Made by a program: the position numbers and the translations under genes. This document shows positions 1 to 7,852 of a stretch of 31,215 nt of DNA, piece after piece. The notes beneath the pieces are model-generated. The model searched no databases and had not been told where the DNA came from. It saw only the letters and a program-made list of their open reading frames with translations. How positions within the stretch are numbered: the stretch's first letter is position 1; each line of letters starts with the position of its first letter. Source of the stretch: JAGRKR01 sp041397725 (GTDB lineage Bacteria; Pseudomonadota; Alphaproteobacteria; Rhizobiales; Hyphomicrobiaceae); the NCBI GenBank assembly GCA_041397725.1, contig JAWKVZ010000012.1:1-31215 (forward strand). The letters are read 5' to 3'.

Positions 1-1
1 G

Positions 2-313
2 GACATGGTGATCCGCGGCGGCTACAACGTATATCCGCGCGAGGTCGAGGAAGTGCTGATGCAGCATCCCGCCGTCGCGATGGTGGCCGTGATCGGCGTG
101 CCGCATGCCACCCTCGGGGAGGAGATCGCGGCCTACGTCGTCGCGAAGCCCGGAGCTGCGATCGACGGTGACGAGGTCGTCGCCTTCGCGCGCGAGCGGC
201 TGGCAGCCTTCAAGTATCCCCGTCGCGTGGAGATCGTGCCGTCGTTGCCGTTGAACGCCACGGGCAAGATCCTCAAGCGCGCCTTGCGTGATCTCGCCAA
301 GGGCAAGGGCTGA
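2..313 (+). CDS. Acyl-CoA synthetase (AMP-dependent ligase), C-terminal end only
   Basis: This is the last ~103 codons of an ANL-superfamily adenylating enzyme, which activates a carboxylic acid with ATP and CoA through an acyl-AMP. The visible part is the mobile C-terminal subdomain (AMP-binding_C). It opens with the hinge motif RGGYNVYPREVEE and ends with PLNATGKILKR, whose lysine (in TGK) is the family's adenylation-step lysine. The start and the substrate pocket lie outside the window, so the substrate cannot be read. The stop is 6 nt from the stop of the convergent thioesterase gene. A ligase beside a thioesterase, a flavin monooxygenase and an OYE-type reductase suggests a CoA-linked degradation pathway, which is inference. 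The family call is secure; the acid is unknown. Confidence 0.93.
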   Translation, partial: DMVIRGGYNVYPREVEEVLMQHPAVAMVAVIGVPHATLGEEIAAYVVAKPGAAIDGDEVVAFARERLAAFKYPRRVEIVPSLPLNATGKILKRALRDLAKGKG

Positions 314-319
314 GCGGGC

Positions 320-799
320 TCAGCGCTGAACGGGCGCATCGAGCGCCAGCACGGCTGCGCGCATGGCGGCTGGAATGGGCGCTTTCGCGCCGCTGGCGTT
401 GATGACGAAGACGATGACGGCTTGCGCGGTGCAGCAGGCGCCGTCCTTCCAGGTCGCATAGTCGAAGACGATGCTGGTGCGCCCGATGGAGACCGCGCGC
501 GTCGTCACCAGCGCCTCGTCGCCATAGGCGAGGGGCTTCACGTAATGCACCGACAGGCGCGACATGACGGGGCCCGGCTGATCCATGGCGAGGGCGCCGC
601 CCATGGCCTCGACGTAGGTGCAGCGGGCATCCTCGAAATAGCGCAGGAACGTCGTGTGATTGGCATGGCCGAAGCGATCGACATCCGCCCACAACACCTG
701 CCGGCGCTGCGCAAAGCGCCATTCGCCCTCCACGCCGAACGCCGCCAGGAGGTCGGGCGTGACGGCCGCACCGACGAATGTTCCGAGCATGGGAGGCAT
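320..799 (-). CDS. Acyl-CoA thioesterase, 4-hydroxybenzoyl-CoA thioesterase (hotdog) family
   Basis: A 159-residue single-hotdog protein that should hydrolyse an acyl-CoA in the cytoplasm. The segment WADVDRFGHANHTTFLRYFE (about residues 33-52) matches the 4HBT/YbgC signature D-x-x-G-H-x-N-x-x-x-(Y/F)-x-x-(Y/F)-F-E, and its second Asp fits the usual catalytic Asp. Length is normal for the family. The frame stays open far upstream, but the start at MPPML is preceded by GGAAGGAGCGGCC, a good ribosome site, and lies just outside the monooxygenase gene. It is the last gene of the minus-strand run OYE reductase - flavin monooxygenase - thioesterase, 34 nt after its neighbour. The substrate is not determined by sequence. 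Confidence 0.88.
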   Translation of the reverse strand: MPPMLGTFVGAAVTPDLLAAFGVEGEWRFAQRRQVLWADVDRFGHANHTTFLRYFEDARCTYVEAMGGALAMDQPGPVMSRLSVHYVKPLAYGDEALVTTRAVSIGRTSIVFDYATWKDGACCTAQAVIVFVINASGAKAPIPAAMRAAVLALDAPVQR

Positions 800-833
800 G
801 GCCGCTCCTTCCGCGGTTCGCTGCTTGCGGGTG

Positions 834-2264
834 TCAGATCGTCCAATCGTCGTGCGGATCGGGATTGGGGTCCTTGAGTGACAGCACCGGTGCGAGTTGA
901 GCCTCGCTATCGCGGAGGAACAGGTCGCGCGTAAGACCGTCGACGAGACGCTGCGCGCCGAAGGACAGCCCGGTGACGCCAACCGAGACGGGGCCCATGC
1001 TGGCGACGGAGGCGGCGCTGAACTCGTGAATGTCGGCGAGGTAGGGGGCCTCGCGGCCGGGACGTGCAACGAGCTCGAACTGCCGGCCGAGGTAAGGGAA
1101 ACGCGCGAGCGCCGGGTCCTGGAGTCCTTCGGGTGGCTGATAGACGTCGCCCCAGCGTGCAACGTCCGGCTCGATGGCCGCGAGTTCCGGCCGGCGCGCG
1201 AGATCGACATCGAACCCCGTCGCCGCGATCACGAGATCCACCGCGAGCGTGCCGCAGGGCGTCACGAGTTGCGCCTTGCCACCGGCGACATGGGCCTCGT
1301 TGAGGGGTGAGCCCGTCCACCATTCGAACACCTCGTGGCGGGTGCAGCGCGCGACGGAGGGGGCGGGCGGAGGCGGCGAGAAGCGCGTGGCATGATGCAT
1401 GACCCGCCAGCGGTCGGCGTCGGGGAGATCGGCAAAGTGTCCGAGGAAGCCCATGGTGAACATGGGGCGCACCGACATGACGTCCTGGCGCCTGCGCCGG
1501 CGCATGAGCATGACCACACGCGCAGCCCCGGCTTCGAGGGCAGTCGCCGCGTTGTCGAAGGCGGAGGAGCCGGCGCCGATGACGGCGACGGTGCGCCCCT
1601 TCAACGCAGCGAAATCGATGTCGTCGGTGCTGTGCGCCCAGAGTCTGGCCGGGAGGCGGCGGATCACCTCCGGCACGATGGGGCCGCCGCCGCTGGTAAT
1701 ACCGGCCACACGCACGAGCTTGCGCGTCCACACCGGCGTGGTCCGTCCGCCCTCCTGAAGATCGACGCGGATGAGGCCGCCATCGGGGCGAATGCCGACG
1801 AGCGCCGCTTCGTTTCGCACGGCGAGCGACAGCACCTGGCGATACCAGTCGATGTAGCGCTGCCAGGCGTCGGTCGGAATGAGTGTGAGGCCGGCGAAGG
1901 CGCCGGCCCCCTCGACGGCGTCGTACCAGGCGCGAAAGGCCAGACTGGGCAGGCCGAGGTCGAGGCCGATGAATGTTTTCTGCGTGCGCAGCGTCGGCAT
2001 GCGCGCGAAGGTCGACCACGGTCCTTCGCGGCCGGCGATGGCGCGATCGACGACGAGGACGTTGGCGATCCGCTTGCGCCGGAGCGCGTAGGCGATGGCG
2101 AGGCCCTGCATGCCCGCGCCCTGGATGACGACATCGTAGGCGGGCTTGCCGTCAGGCGCGGGCTCCGGCGTCAGCCAGTCGTTGGCGGGAAAGTCGAGAT
2201 AGGTGAGCTCGGCGCGGATCGTCGCCTCGAGCGTGGCGAGGGGAGTGGAACCTGTGGTCGACAT
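834..2264 (-). CDS. Flavin-containing monooxygenase-like NAD(P)/FAD oxidoreductase
   Basis: A 476-residue two-dinucleotide-fold flavoprotein. An FAD-binding GAGMQG lies at residues 49-54 after a short N-terminal extension, a second nucleotide motif GAGSSA at 230-235 fits NADPH, and the late ATGFD (348-352) is typical of FMO and Baeyer-Villiger type enzymes. The arginine run at 255-259 (RRRRR) is unusual. Expected chemistry is NADPH- and O2-dependent oxygenation of a small substrate; the substrate is unknown. The start MSTTGS has GAGGAA upstream and sits 11 nt after the OYE stop, so the genes are probably co-transcribed. The open frame continues upstream through the OYE gene, but that part shows no protein-like sequence. 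An N-hydroxylating or disulfide-reductase-like role cannot be excluded. Confidence 0.87.
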   Translation of the reverse strand: MSTTGSTPLATLEATIRAELTYLDFPANDWLTPEPAPDGKPAYDVVIQGAGMQGLAIAYALRRKRIANVLVVDRAIAGREGPWSTFARMPTLRTQKTFIGLDLGLPSLAFRAWYDAVEGAGAFAGLTLIPTDAWQRYIDWYRQVLSLAVRNEAALVGIRPDGGLIRVDLQEGGRTTPVWTRKLVRVAGITSGGGPIVPEVIRRLPARLWAHSTDDIDFAALKGRTVAVIGAGSSAFDNAATALEAGAARVVMLMRRRRRQDVMSVRPMFTMGFLGHFADLPDADRWRVMHHATRFSPPPPAPSVARCTRHEVFEWWTGSPLNEAHVAGGKAQLVTPCGTLAVDLVIAATGFDVDLARRPELAAIEPDVARWGDVYQPPEGLQDPALARFPYLGRQFELVARPGREAPYLADIHEFSAASVASMGPVSVGVTGLSFGAQRLVDGLTRDLFLRDSEAQLAPVLSLKDPNPDPHDDWTI

Positions 2265-2275
2265 GGCGGTGTTCC

Positions 2276-3400
2276 TCAGCGCTCGCCACGCGGCGGGCGC
2301 GTGCGTCCGAAGGCCTCCGGCCAGCGGTCTGGCCGGGCCCGCTCGTAGCGGTGCGGATAGTCGAGTACGACGCCGAGTTCGTCCGCCGCACGCCACGGCC
2401 AGTGCGGTTCGTAGAGCGCGCCGCGCGCAATGGCGACGAGGTCCGCCTCGCCGTCGCGGACGATGCGCTCGGCGTCCTGCGGGTCGCGCACGAGCCCGAC
2501 GGCAATGACGGGCATGGCGCGGAGGTGACGCTTGATCTCGGCGGCCAGACGCACCTGGTAGCCGGGCGCAACGGTCAGCTTCTGGTCGGGCGAAATGCCG
2601 CCGCTGGACACGTCGAGGAAGTCGCAGCCGACATCCTCGAGGATCTGAGCGAAGCGGACGCTGTCGGCGATGTCCCAGCCGCCGGTCACCCAGTCGGTCG
2701 CCGAGATGCGCACGCCCACTGGGCGGTCCGCCGGGAAAGCTTCGCGCACGGCCGCGAGGACTTCCAGCGGAAAGCGCATGCGGTTCTCGATCTCGCCCCC
2801 GTAGCCGTCGTTGCGGCGGTTGGTCAGGGGGGAGAGGAAGGAGTTCAGCAGATAGCCGTGGGCCATGTGGACTTCGGCGACGTCGAAGCCGACGCGCGCT
2901 GCTCGCCGTGCCGTTTCGGCGAACTGTCGCTTGATCCGCTCCATGCCGTCGGTGTCGAGCGCTTCCGGCATGGGGGAGCCGGGATCGTAGGGCAGGGCGG
3001 AGGGCGCGACGATGGTCCAGCCGCCGTCCGCGGCGGTGTAGGGCCGCCGGCCCTCCCACGGCTGGCGTGTGCAGCCCTTGCGGCCGGCATGACCGATCTG
3101 GATGGCGAGGGGCGTTGGAAACTCGGCCTTGCAGAAACCGACCACGCGTTTGAAGCTCGCCTCCGTCTCGTCCGAGCAAAGCGCGAGACAATGCTTGGAG
3201 ATGCGCCCCTCGAGATGCGTGTAGACGACCTCGGAGAACAGCAGGCCCGGCCCGCCGAGCGCCAGACTGCCGAGGTGCATCACGTGCCAGTCGGTCATAT
3301 GGCCGTCGCGCCCCGCGTACTGAGCCATGGGAGCGACGACGATACGATTGGGGAGTTCGACGGAGCGCAGGGCGAGGGGGGAGAACAGCTTGCTCGGCAT
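2276..3400 (-). CDS. NADH:flavin oxidoreductase / Old Yellow Enzyme family (YqjM-like)
   Basis: A 374-residue FMN TIM-barrel enzyme of full family length. Recognised by QIGHAGRK (Q101, H104, R107), the active-site stretch EVHMAHGYLLNSFLSPLTNRR (176-195) with its histidines, and the GYGGEIENR motif that follows. These enzymes reduce activated C=C bonds with NAD(P)H. The YqjM branch normally has a redox-tuning Cys in an SPMCxYS segment near residue 26; here the segment is APMAQYAG, so Ala replaces Cys. The sequence resembles the reductase half of bifunctional salicylyl-CoA or 2-aminobenzoyl-CoA monooxygenase/reductases (from memory, not searched), which suits the CoA-ligase and thioesterase neighbours. 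It is the first gene of its operon; a perfect 10-bp palindrome lies 22 nt upstream. Confidence 0.92.
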   Translation of the reverse strand: MPSKLFSPLALRSVELPNRIVVAPMAQYAGRDGHMTDWHVMHLGSLALGGPGLLFSEVVYTHLEGRISKHCLALCSDETEASFKRVVGFCKAEFPTPLAIQIGHAGRKGCTRQPWEGRRPYTAADGGWTIVAPSALPYDPGSPMPEALDTDGMERIKRQFAETARRAARVGFDVAEVHMAHGYLLNSFLSPLTNRRNDGYGGEIENRMRFPLEVLAAVREAFPADRPVGVRISATDWVTGGWDIADSVRFAQILEDVGCDFLDVSSGGISPDQKLTVAPGYQVRLAAEIKRHLRAMPVIAVGLVRDPQDAERIVRDGEADLVAIARGALYEPHWPWRAADELGVVLDYPHRYERARPDRWPEAFGRTRPPRGER

Positions 3401-3421
3401 TGATCACATATTCGCTGAATT

Positions 3422-3431
3422 GGTCCGGACC
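3422..3431. promoter_or_regulatory. Perfect palindrome GGTCCGGACC between divergent genes, possible operator
   Basis: A 10-bp perfect palindrome, preceded by AATT and followed by GGCGGAC, lies in the 141-bp divergent gap between the OYE-family gene (start 3400) and the AA_synth gene (start 3542). With its flanks it reads TTGGTCCGGACCGG, which resembles GntR/FadR-type half-sites (TTGGT...ACC), although the spacing is one base longer than PdhR-type operators. Its place 22 nt before the OYE start would suit repression. No regulator gene is present in the window, so this is a candidate only. Confidence 0.3.
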
Positions 3432-3541
3432 GGCGGACGATACCAGATCGCCCCCGTGCGGCAAGGGCGGCAAGACAAGCCTGTTCCCGCTGCCGGCAAA
3501 ATGCCATAGCTTCGGGCCAGTTCAGCCAAGGGAGACGAGCG

Positions 3542-4087
3542 ATGGCGGAGATCCGCAAGATCCTGTTGACGCGGGAGACGGCGCTGTCGGAGAGCGGGCA
3601 GGCGCTCGAGCCGGCCATCACGCGCGCGGTCGGTCTCGTCGTCGTGACAAACCCGTTCGCCGGTCGCTTCGCCAAAGATCTCTCGCCCCTCTACGAGATC
3701 GGCCGCACGGTCGGGGAGCGGATCGTCGGCGATCTCGTGGCCATGCTGCCGCGCCCCGCGATCTCCTACGGCAAGGGCGCCATCGTCGGCGTCGCCGGTG
3801 AGGTCGAGAACGGCCACGCCTGCATCCATCCCATGCTCGGCAAGCCGATGCGGGCCGGGATCGGCGGCGGACAGGCGCTCATTCCCGCCACCGCCAAGGT
3901 CGGCGGCCCCGGAACGATGCTCGACCTCCCCCTTGGGCACAAGGACGACGTCTGGTCGTTCGATCACTTCGATACGGTGACGGTCGGCATGCTCGACGCC
4001 CCCCGCCCGGACGAGATCGTCATCGTGATCGGTCTCGCCGACGGCGGCCGGCCGATCCCGCGCTGCGGCAAGGGGCCGATCCGGTAG
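3542..4087 (+). CDS. AA_synth (DUF1185) family protein
   Basis: A 181-residue protein of the family named 'amino acid synthesis' (Pfam AA_synth, formerly DUF1185), recognised from TRAVGLVVVTNPFAGRF near residues 28-44, the central SYGKGAIVGVAGEVENGHA, the GGQALIPATAKVGGPGT stretch and the C-terminal GRPIPRCGKGPIR. Length is normal. Despite the name no biochemical role is firmly established, and none should be assumed. The ribosome site is AAGGGAGACGAGCG before ATG. It is 8 nt upstream of the ABC-F gene, so the two are likely co-transcribed, and divergent from the OYE-family operon. Members often sit in operons for aromatic or amide catabolism (from memory), which is compatible with both flanks here. 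Confidence 0.85.
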   Translation: MAEIRKILLTRETALSESGQALEPAITRAVGLVVVTNPFAGRFAKDLSPLYEIGRTVGERIVGDLVAMLPRPAISYGKGAIVGVAGEVENGHACIHPMLGKPMRAGIGGGQALIPATAKVGGPGTMLDLPLGHKDDVWSFDHFDTVTVGMLDAPRPDEIVIVIGLADGGRPIPRCGKGPIR

Positions 4088-4095
4088 CCGACCCC

Positions 4096-5922
4096 GTGGC
4101 AGCTCCCCTTCTCAGCTTGCGCGACATCCACCTGACGTTCGGCGGCACCCCTTTGCTGACCGGCGCCGACCTGCTCGTCGCCGAGAATGATCGCATCTGC
4201 CTGGTCGGCCGCAACGGCTCGGGCAAATCGACGCTCATGAAGATCGCGGCGGGACTGGTCGAATCCGACCGCGGCGAGCGCGTGCTACGGCAAGGCACGA
4301 GCCTGCGCTACCTGCCGCAGGAGCCGGATCTCGCCGGCTTCGCGACCACGCTCGCCTATGTCGAGGCGGGGCTCGGGCCGGCGGATGACCGCCATCAGGC
4401 GCGCCGCCATCTCGAAGCGCTTGGCCTTAGCGGCGACGAGGAGCCGCAGCGTCTCTCCGGTGGCGAGGTGCGGCGGGTGGCGCTGGCGCGCGCCCTGGCC
4501 CCGGCACCCGACGTGCTGCTGCTCGACGAGCCCACCAATCATCTCGACCTGCCGGCCATCGAGTGGCTGGAAAGCGAGCTGGCGAGCCGGCGGGGGGCGG
4601 TCGTGCTCATCAGCCACGACCGGCGCTTTCTCCAGCGTCTGACACGCACCACGATCTGGATCGATCGCGGGCTCACGCGCCGGCTCAGCCGGGGCTTCGG
4701 GGAGTTCGAGGCCTGGCGCGACGACCTGCTGGCGCGCGAGGCGGAGGAGGCGCACAAGCTCGAGCGCAAGATCGCCAGCGAGATGGACTGGCTCTACTAC
4801 GGCGGCATCACCGCCCGCCGCCGTCGCAACCAGGGCCGCGTCGCCGCCCTCGAGGGTATGCGGCAGCAGCGACGCGAGGCCCGCTCGGTGCAGGGGCGCG
4901 CGCGCATGGTCGTGAGCGAGTCCGAAACATCCGGCCGACTCGTGATCGAGGCGGAGGGCATCAGCAAGCAATTCGGCGATCGCCCGATCGTCGCCGATCT
5001 CTCGCTCAAGGTGCTGCGTGGAGACCGGCTCGGCATCGTCGGGGCCAATGGTGCGGGCAAGACGACGCTGCTCAACCTGCTCACCGGCCAGCTCGCGCCC
5101 GATCGCGGCACACTCAAGCTCGGCACGCGCCTGGAAATCGTGACGCTCGATCAGACGCGCGAGAGCCTCGATCCCGAGGCGAGCCTCGCGGAGACGCTGA
5201 CCGGGGGGCGCGGCGATACGGTGCGGGTCGGCGGGCAGAGCCGTCACGTCGCAAGCTACATGAAGGACTTCCTGTTCCTGCCGGAGCAGGCGCGCTCGCC
5301 GGTCAAGGTGCTGTCGGGTGGCGAGCGCGCCCGGCTGATGCTGGCATGCGCTTTTGCGCGGCCATCGAACGTGCTGGTGATCGACGAGCCGACCAACGAT
5401 CTCGATCTCGAAACGCTCGACCTGCTGCAGGAGCTGCTGGCCGACTACCAGGGCACCGTGCTGCTGGTCAGCCACGATCGCGATTTCCTCGATCGCATCG
5501 TCACCTCGGTTCTTGCCGCTGAAGGGGAGGGGCGCTGGCAGGAGTATGCCGGCGGCTACTCCGACATGCAGGCGCAAAGAGCGGGCAATGCGCCGGAGCC
5601 CGCTGCGGCGCGGCGGAAGGAAGCCGCGCAGGGCGGCGTCTCGAGCGAGGCGGGCGCAGGGAGCGGCGTCACGTCCCCGGCCAAGCTGTCCTTCAAGGAG
5701 AAGCGGGCGCTCGATCTCCTGCCGGAGCGGATGGCGGCGCTCGAGGCGGAGATCGATACGCTGAAGGGCCGGCTCGCCGACACGTCGCTTTATGCGCGCG
5801 ATCCCGCGGCGTTCAAGTCCGCGGCCGCGCGGCTCGAAGCGTGCTCGGCCGAGCTCGCGACGGCGGAAGAGGAGTGGCTCGCGCTCGAGATCAAGCGCGA
5901 GGAACTCGCCACGCGCAAATGA
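4096..5922 (+). CDS. ABC-F family ATP-binding protein (Uup-like)
   Basis: A 608-residue soluble protein with two ABC ATPase domains and no membrane segment. Domain 1 has Walker A GRNGSGKST (38-46), signature LSGGE (120-124) and Walker B LLLDEPTNHLDL (141-152). Domain 2 has GANGAGKTT (316-324), LSGGE (406-410) and VLVIDEPTNDLDL (426-438). The PTNHLDL/PTNDLDL forms are ABC-F hallmarks. A charged linker rich in Arg (about 215-270) joins them, and a basic/acidic coiled-coil tail (about 540-605) matches the Uup C-terminal domain. Members act on ribosomes or, for Uup, bind branched DNA; the tail favours Uup-like. The start is GTG at 4096, 8 nt after the AA_synth stop; no internal ATG precedes the first beta strand. 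Confidence 0.95.
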   Translation: MAAPLLSLRDIHLTFGGTPLLTGADLLVAENDRICLVGRNGSGKSTLMKIAAGLVESDRGERVLRQGTSLRYLPQEPDLAGFATTLAYVEAGLGPADDRHQARRHLEALGLSGDEEPQRLSGGEVRRVALARALAPAPDVLLLDEPTNHLDLPAIEWLESELASRRGAVVLISHDRRFLQRLTRTTIWIDRGLTRRLSRGFGEFEAWRDDLLAREAEEAHKLERKIASEMDWLYYGGITARRRRNQGRVAALEGMRQQRREARSVQGRARMVVSESETSGRLVIEAEGISKQFGDRPIVADLSLKVLRGDRLGIVGANGAGKTTLLNLLTGQLAPDRGTLKLGTRLEIVTLDQTRESLDPEASLAETLTGGRGDTVRVGGQSRHVASYMKDFLFLPEQARSPVKVLSGGERARLMLACAFARPSNVLVIDEPTNDLDLETLDLLQELLADYQGTVLLVSHDRDFLDRIVTSVLAAEGEGRWQEYAGGYSDMQAQRAGNAPEPAAARRKEAAQGGVSSEAGAGSGVTSPAKLSFKEKRALDLLPERMAALEAEIDTLKGRLADTSLYARDPAAFKSAAARLEACSAELATAEEEWLALEIKREELATRK

Positions 5923-5977
5923 GACGTGGGGACGCGCCGCCCTGTGGTGGTGATGTGCCCGCCCCGCGCCTCGCGGC

Positions 5978-6613
5978 TCAGTCGGGTCGTTGGCGGCCGA
6001 GCCGCGCCGGCTGTTTCAGGCGAGCGCACACGATGTCCCGTGCCGCGCTGTCTGCGTAGCGACGCGCCAGCGCCAGGGCGTCCCGGTTGAGTGAGACGTC
6101 GACCCAGGCGACGATGCAGGTGTCCTTGCGCCCGCGGCCGACGCGAATGACGGCGAGATCCGCCCCTGTGTCAGCCGCCTTGCCGGGCGCGCGGGCGTCG
6201 ATGCTCCAGGAATAGCGGATAATCGCCGTCAGAGGTGCGCGCGAGCCCCTCGAAGTCTTGCCGCCCCGCCATTCCACGGTCGGCCCCCAGGCACCGAAGC
6301 CGCCGGGCCAGAGATACTTCGTCGTTGGCCGCGTCCGGCTGCCGAAGGCGAGTCCCTCCCGCTGGTCGCCATAGGCGATGTAGACATAGAGGCCCTTGTA
6401 GCCCGGGCAGCGCCAGTGCGAGGCGTACCAGCGGCTCTTTTCGAGCGGTTCGCCCGCGTCGTCCGTCCTCGTGATCCCAATGGCCGGGCATCGGCTGGAG
6501 CCGAGCGCGGTTTCCGTGGCGCGGGTGGACTCAGCAGAGGCTCGTGGGCCGGGAGCCGCGGCCAGAGCAATGATCACCGTTGCGGAGAGCATCGATGCGA
6601 GCGCGTTCCTCAT
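5978..6613 (-). CDS. Secreted protein of unknown function
   Basis: A 211-residue protein with a classic N-terminal signal: MRNALASMLSATVIIALAAA followed by a likely cleavage near ...RASA (about residue 28). The mature part has four cysteines (in SSRCPAIG, WRCPGYK, KDTCIVAW and DIVCARL), consistent with disulfides in the periplasm, and aromatic-rich stretches such as GLYVYIAYGD and YLWPGGFGAWGP. I do not recognise a family. I chose ATG at 6613 because AAAGGA lies 8 nt upstream; a TTG seven codons earlier would overlap that site. The gene is convergent with the ABC-F gene and divergent from the TPR-cytochrome c gene, sharing a 207-nt intergenic region with it. Confidence 0.72.
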   Translation of the reverse strand: MRNALASMLSATVIIALAAAPGPRASAESTRATETALGSSRCPAIGITRTDDAGEPLEKSRWYASHWRCPGYKGLYVYIAYGDQREGLAFGSRTRPTTKYLWPGGFGAWGPTVEWRGGKTSRGSRAPLTAIIRYSWSIDARAPGKAADTGADLAVIRVGRGRKDTCIVAWVDVSLNRDALALARRYADSAARDIVCARLKQPARLGRQRPD

Positions 6614-6727
6614 GCGCGATGTCCTTTCTGGCAAAGGCCGGCGATACCGGAGCGATCATCCGCGCTCTACGAATGCAGATGTGGCAGCGCGTCCGGATTG
6701 AGCTGTACACAAGATGAGCCGCGAGGT

Positions 6728-6741
6728 TTGATCGACCTCAA
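6728..6741. promoter_or_regulatory. FNR/FixK-type binding box TTGAT-CGAC-CTCAA
   Basis: The sequence TTGATCGACCTCAA matches the FNR/FixK/Dnr consensus TTGAT-N4-ATCAA at 9 of 10 defined positions. It lies 79 nt before the ATG of the TPR-cytochrome c gene, a position that allows a class II activator geometry (box centred about 41 nt before a start site near 6776) and a leader of about 45 nt. The target, a c-type cytochrome, is a classic class of genes induced under low oxygen. Chance occurrence of a one-mismatch box is possible, and it could instead serve the divergent gene at 6613. Confidence 0.55.
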
Positions 6742-6820
6742 GGGGGCGACTCCTGCGACGAGGCATCTAGGACGGGACACCCTGTCTGCCCGTAGCAAGG
6801 CCAAGGTCGAGGAGAAGACT

Positions 6821-7822
6821 ATGCGCACACGCGCCCTCGCGGCAATCGGCATCGCTGGTGCTCTCTGGTCCGTGGGAACGCCGGCCTGGGGCGATGCTCT
6901 CTCGGACTGCCGGACCGCACGCGACCCCAGACAGCGGCTGGAGGCCTGCGGCGCGGTCATCGCCGGTGGCAAGTACTTGGCTGCGGAGAAGGCCACGGCG
7001 TTCCGCCTGAGAGGTGCGGCCCGGCTGGCTGCCGGCGCGCTCGACATGGCGCTCGCCGACCTCACGGAGGCCATGCGCCTCGCGCCTGCGAACGCTCAGG
7101 CTGCCCTGTTGCGCGCCCAGGCGCGCGTAGGGCTCGGCGACCTCGATGGCGCGCTCGCTGACTTCACGACGGCGCTCAAGGTCGCCCCGGGCTCGGCTTT
7201 CGCTCTGAACGGGCGTGGCCACGTCCACATGCTCCGCGGCAATCTCGATCTTGCCGTCGCCGACTTCAGCCAGGCCATCGCCCTTGGCCCGCAAAGCGCC
7301 AGCGCCTACAACAATCGGGGGCTCGCCTATCGGCGCGCGGGCCAGATGGAGCGGGCCATCGCCGACTATACGCGGGCCATCGCGCTCAACCCCATCTATG
7401 CGCTTGCCTACAACAATCGCGGCTACGCTCATGAGGCGCTGGGGCGCAAGGCGGCGGCCGTCGCAGACTACAGGAAGGCGCTGTTGATCGATCCGAGCCT
7501 GATCGGCGCCAAGCAGGGACTGGCGCGGCTGAAAGCCGAAGGTGAGATCGCCGCGGAGTCGGCTCGCGTACTGGCCGAGGGGCGGGGGCTGGTGACAAAG
7601 CATTGTGCGGCCTGCCATGCCATCGGCTCGCGCGATGCCAGCCCCAATCCAAAGGCGCCGCCCTTCCGGACACTACACAAACGCCACCCCGTGCTGGCGT
7701 TGCGCGAGCCGCTGACGCGTGGCATTGCCGCCCCGCACGACGTCATGCCGCGCTTCGTGCTGCCCGACGCCGACGTCGACAAGATCATCGCTTTCATCAA
7801 CAGCCTGGACCGACGCCGCTAG
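6821..7822 (+). CDS. TPR-repeat c-type cytochrome (periplasmic)
   Basis: A 333-residue exported protein that fuses tetratricopeptide repeats to a haem c domain. A signal peptide (MRTRALAAIGIAGALWSVGTPAWG, cleaved near residue 24) is followed by a Cys-containing N-terminal helix pair, then about five 34-residue TPRs (roughly 58-227) with typical A-x-x-N-R-G-x-A-Y and A-I-x-D-Y-x-x-A-I-x-L-x-P patterns. The C-terminal ~85 residues carry CAACH (262-266) for covalent haem and a likely axial Met at M309 (DVMPRF). It probably acts as an electron carrier docked to a partner through the TPR face. GAGGAGAAGACT before ATG fixes the start; the frame is open further upstream but lacks signal-like sequence. 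An FNR-type box lies in the leader. Confidence 0.9.
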   Translation: MRTRALAAIGIAGALWSVGTPAWGDALSDCRTARDPRQRLEACGAVIAGGKYLAAEKATAFRLRGAARLAAGALDMALADLTEAMRLAPANAQAALLRAQARVGLGDLDGALADFTTALKVAPGSAFALNGRGHVHMLRGNLDLAVADFSQAIALGPQSASAYNNRGLAYRRAGQMERAIADYTRAIALNPIYALAYNNRGYAHEALGRKAAAVADYRKALLIDPSLIGAKQGLARLKAEGEIAAESARVLAEGRGLVTKHCAACHAIGSRDASPNPKAPPFRTLHKRHPVLALREPLTRGIAAPHDVMPRFVLPDADVDKIIAFINSLDRRR

Positions 7823-7852
7823 GCGGCCCGTCGCGCCGCGTCACCGCGGTCG

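Noticed and set aside
834..3473. An 879-codon minus-strand frame suggesting a giant monooxygenase
   Set aside because: Only the last 476 residues look like protein. The upstream half is the out-of-frame shadow of the OYE-family gene, and a good start with ribosome site exists at 2264.
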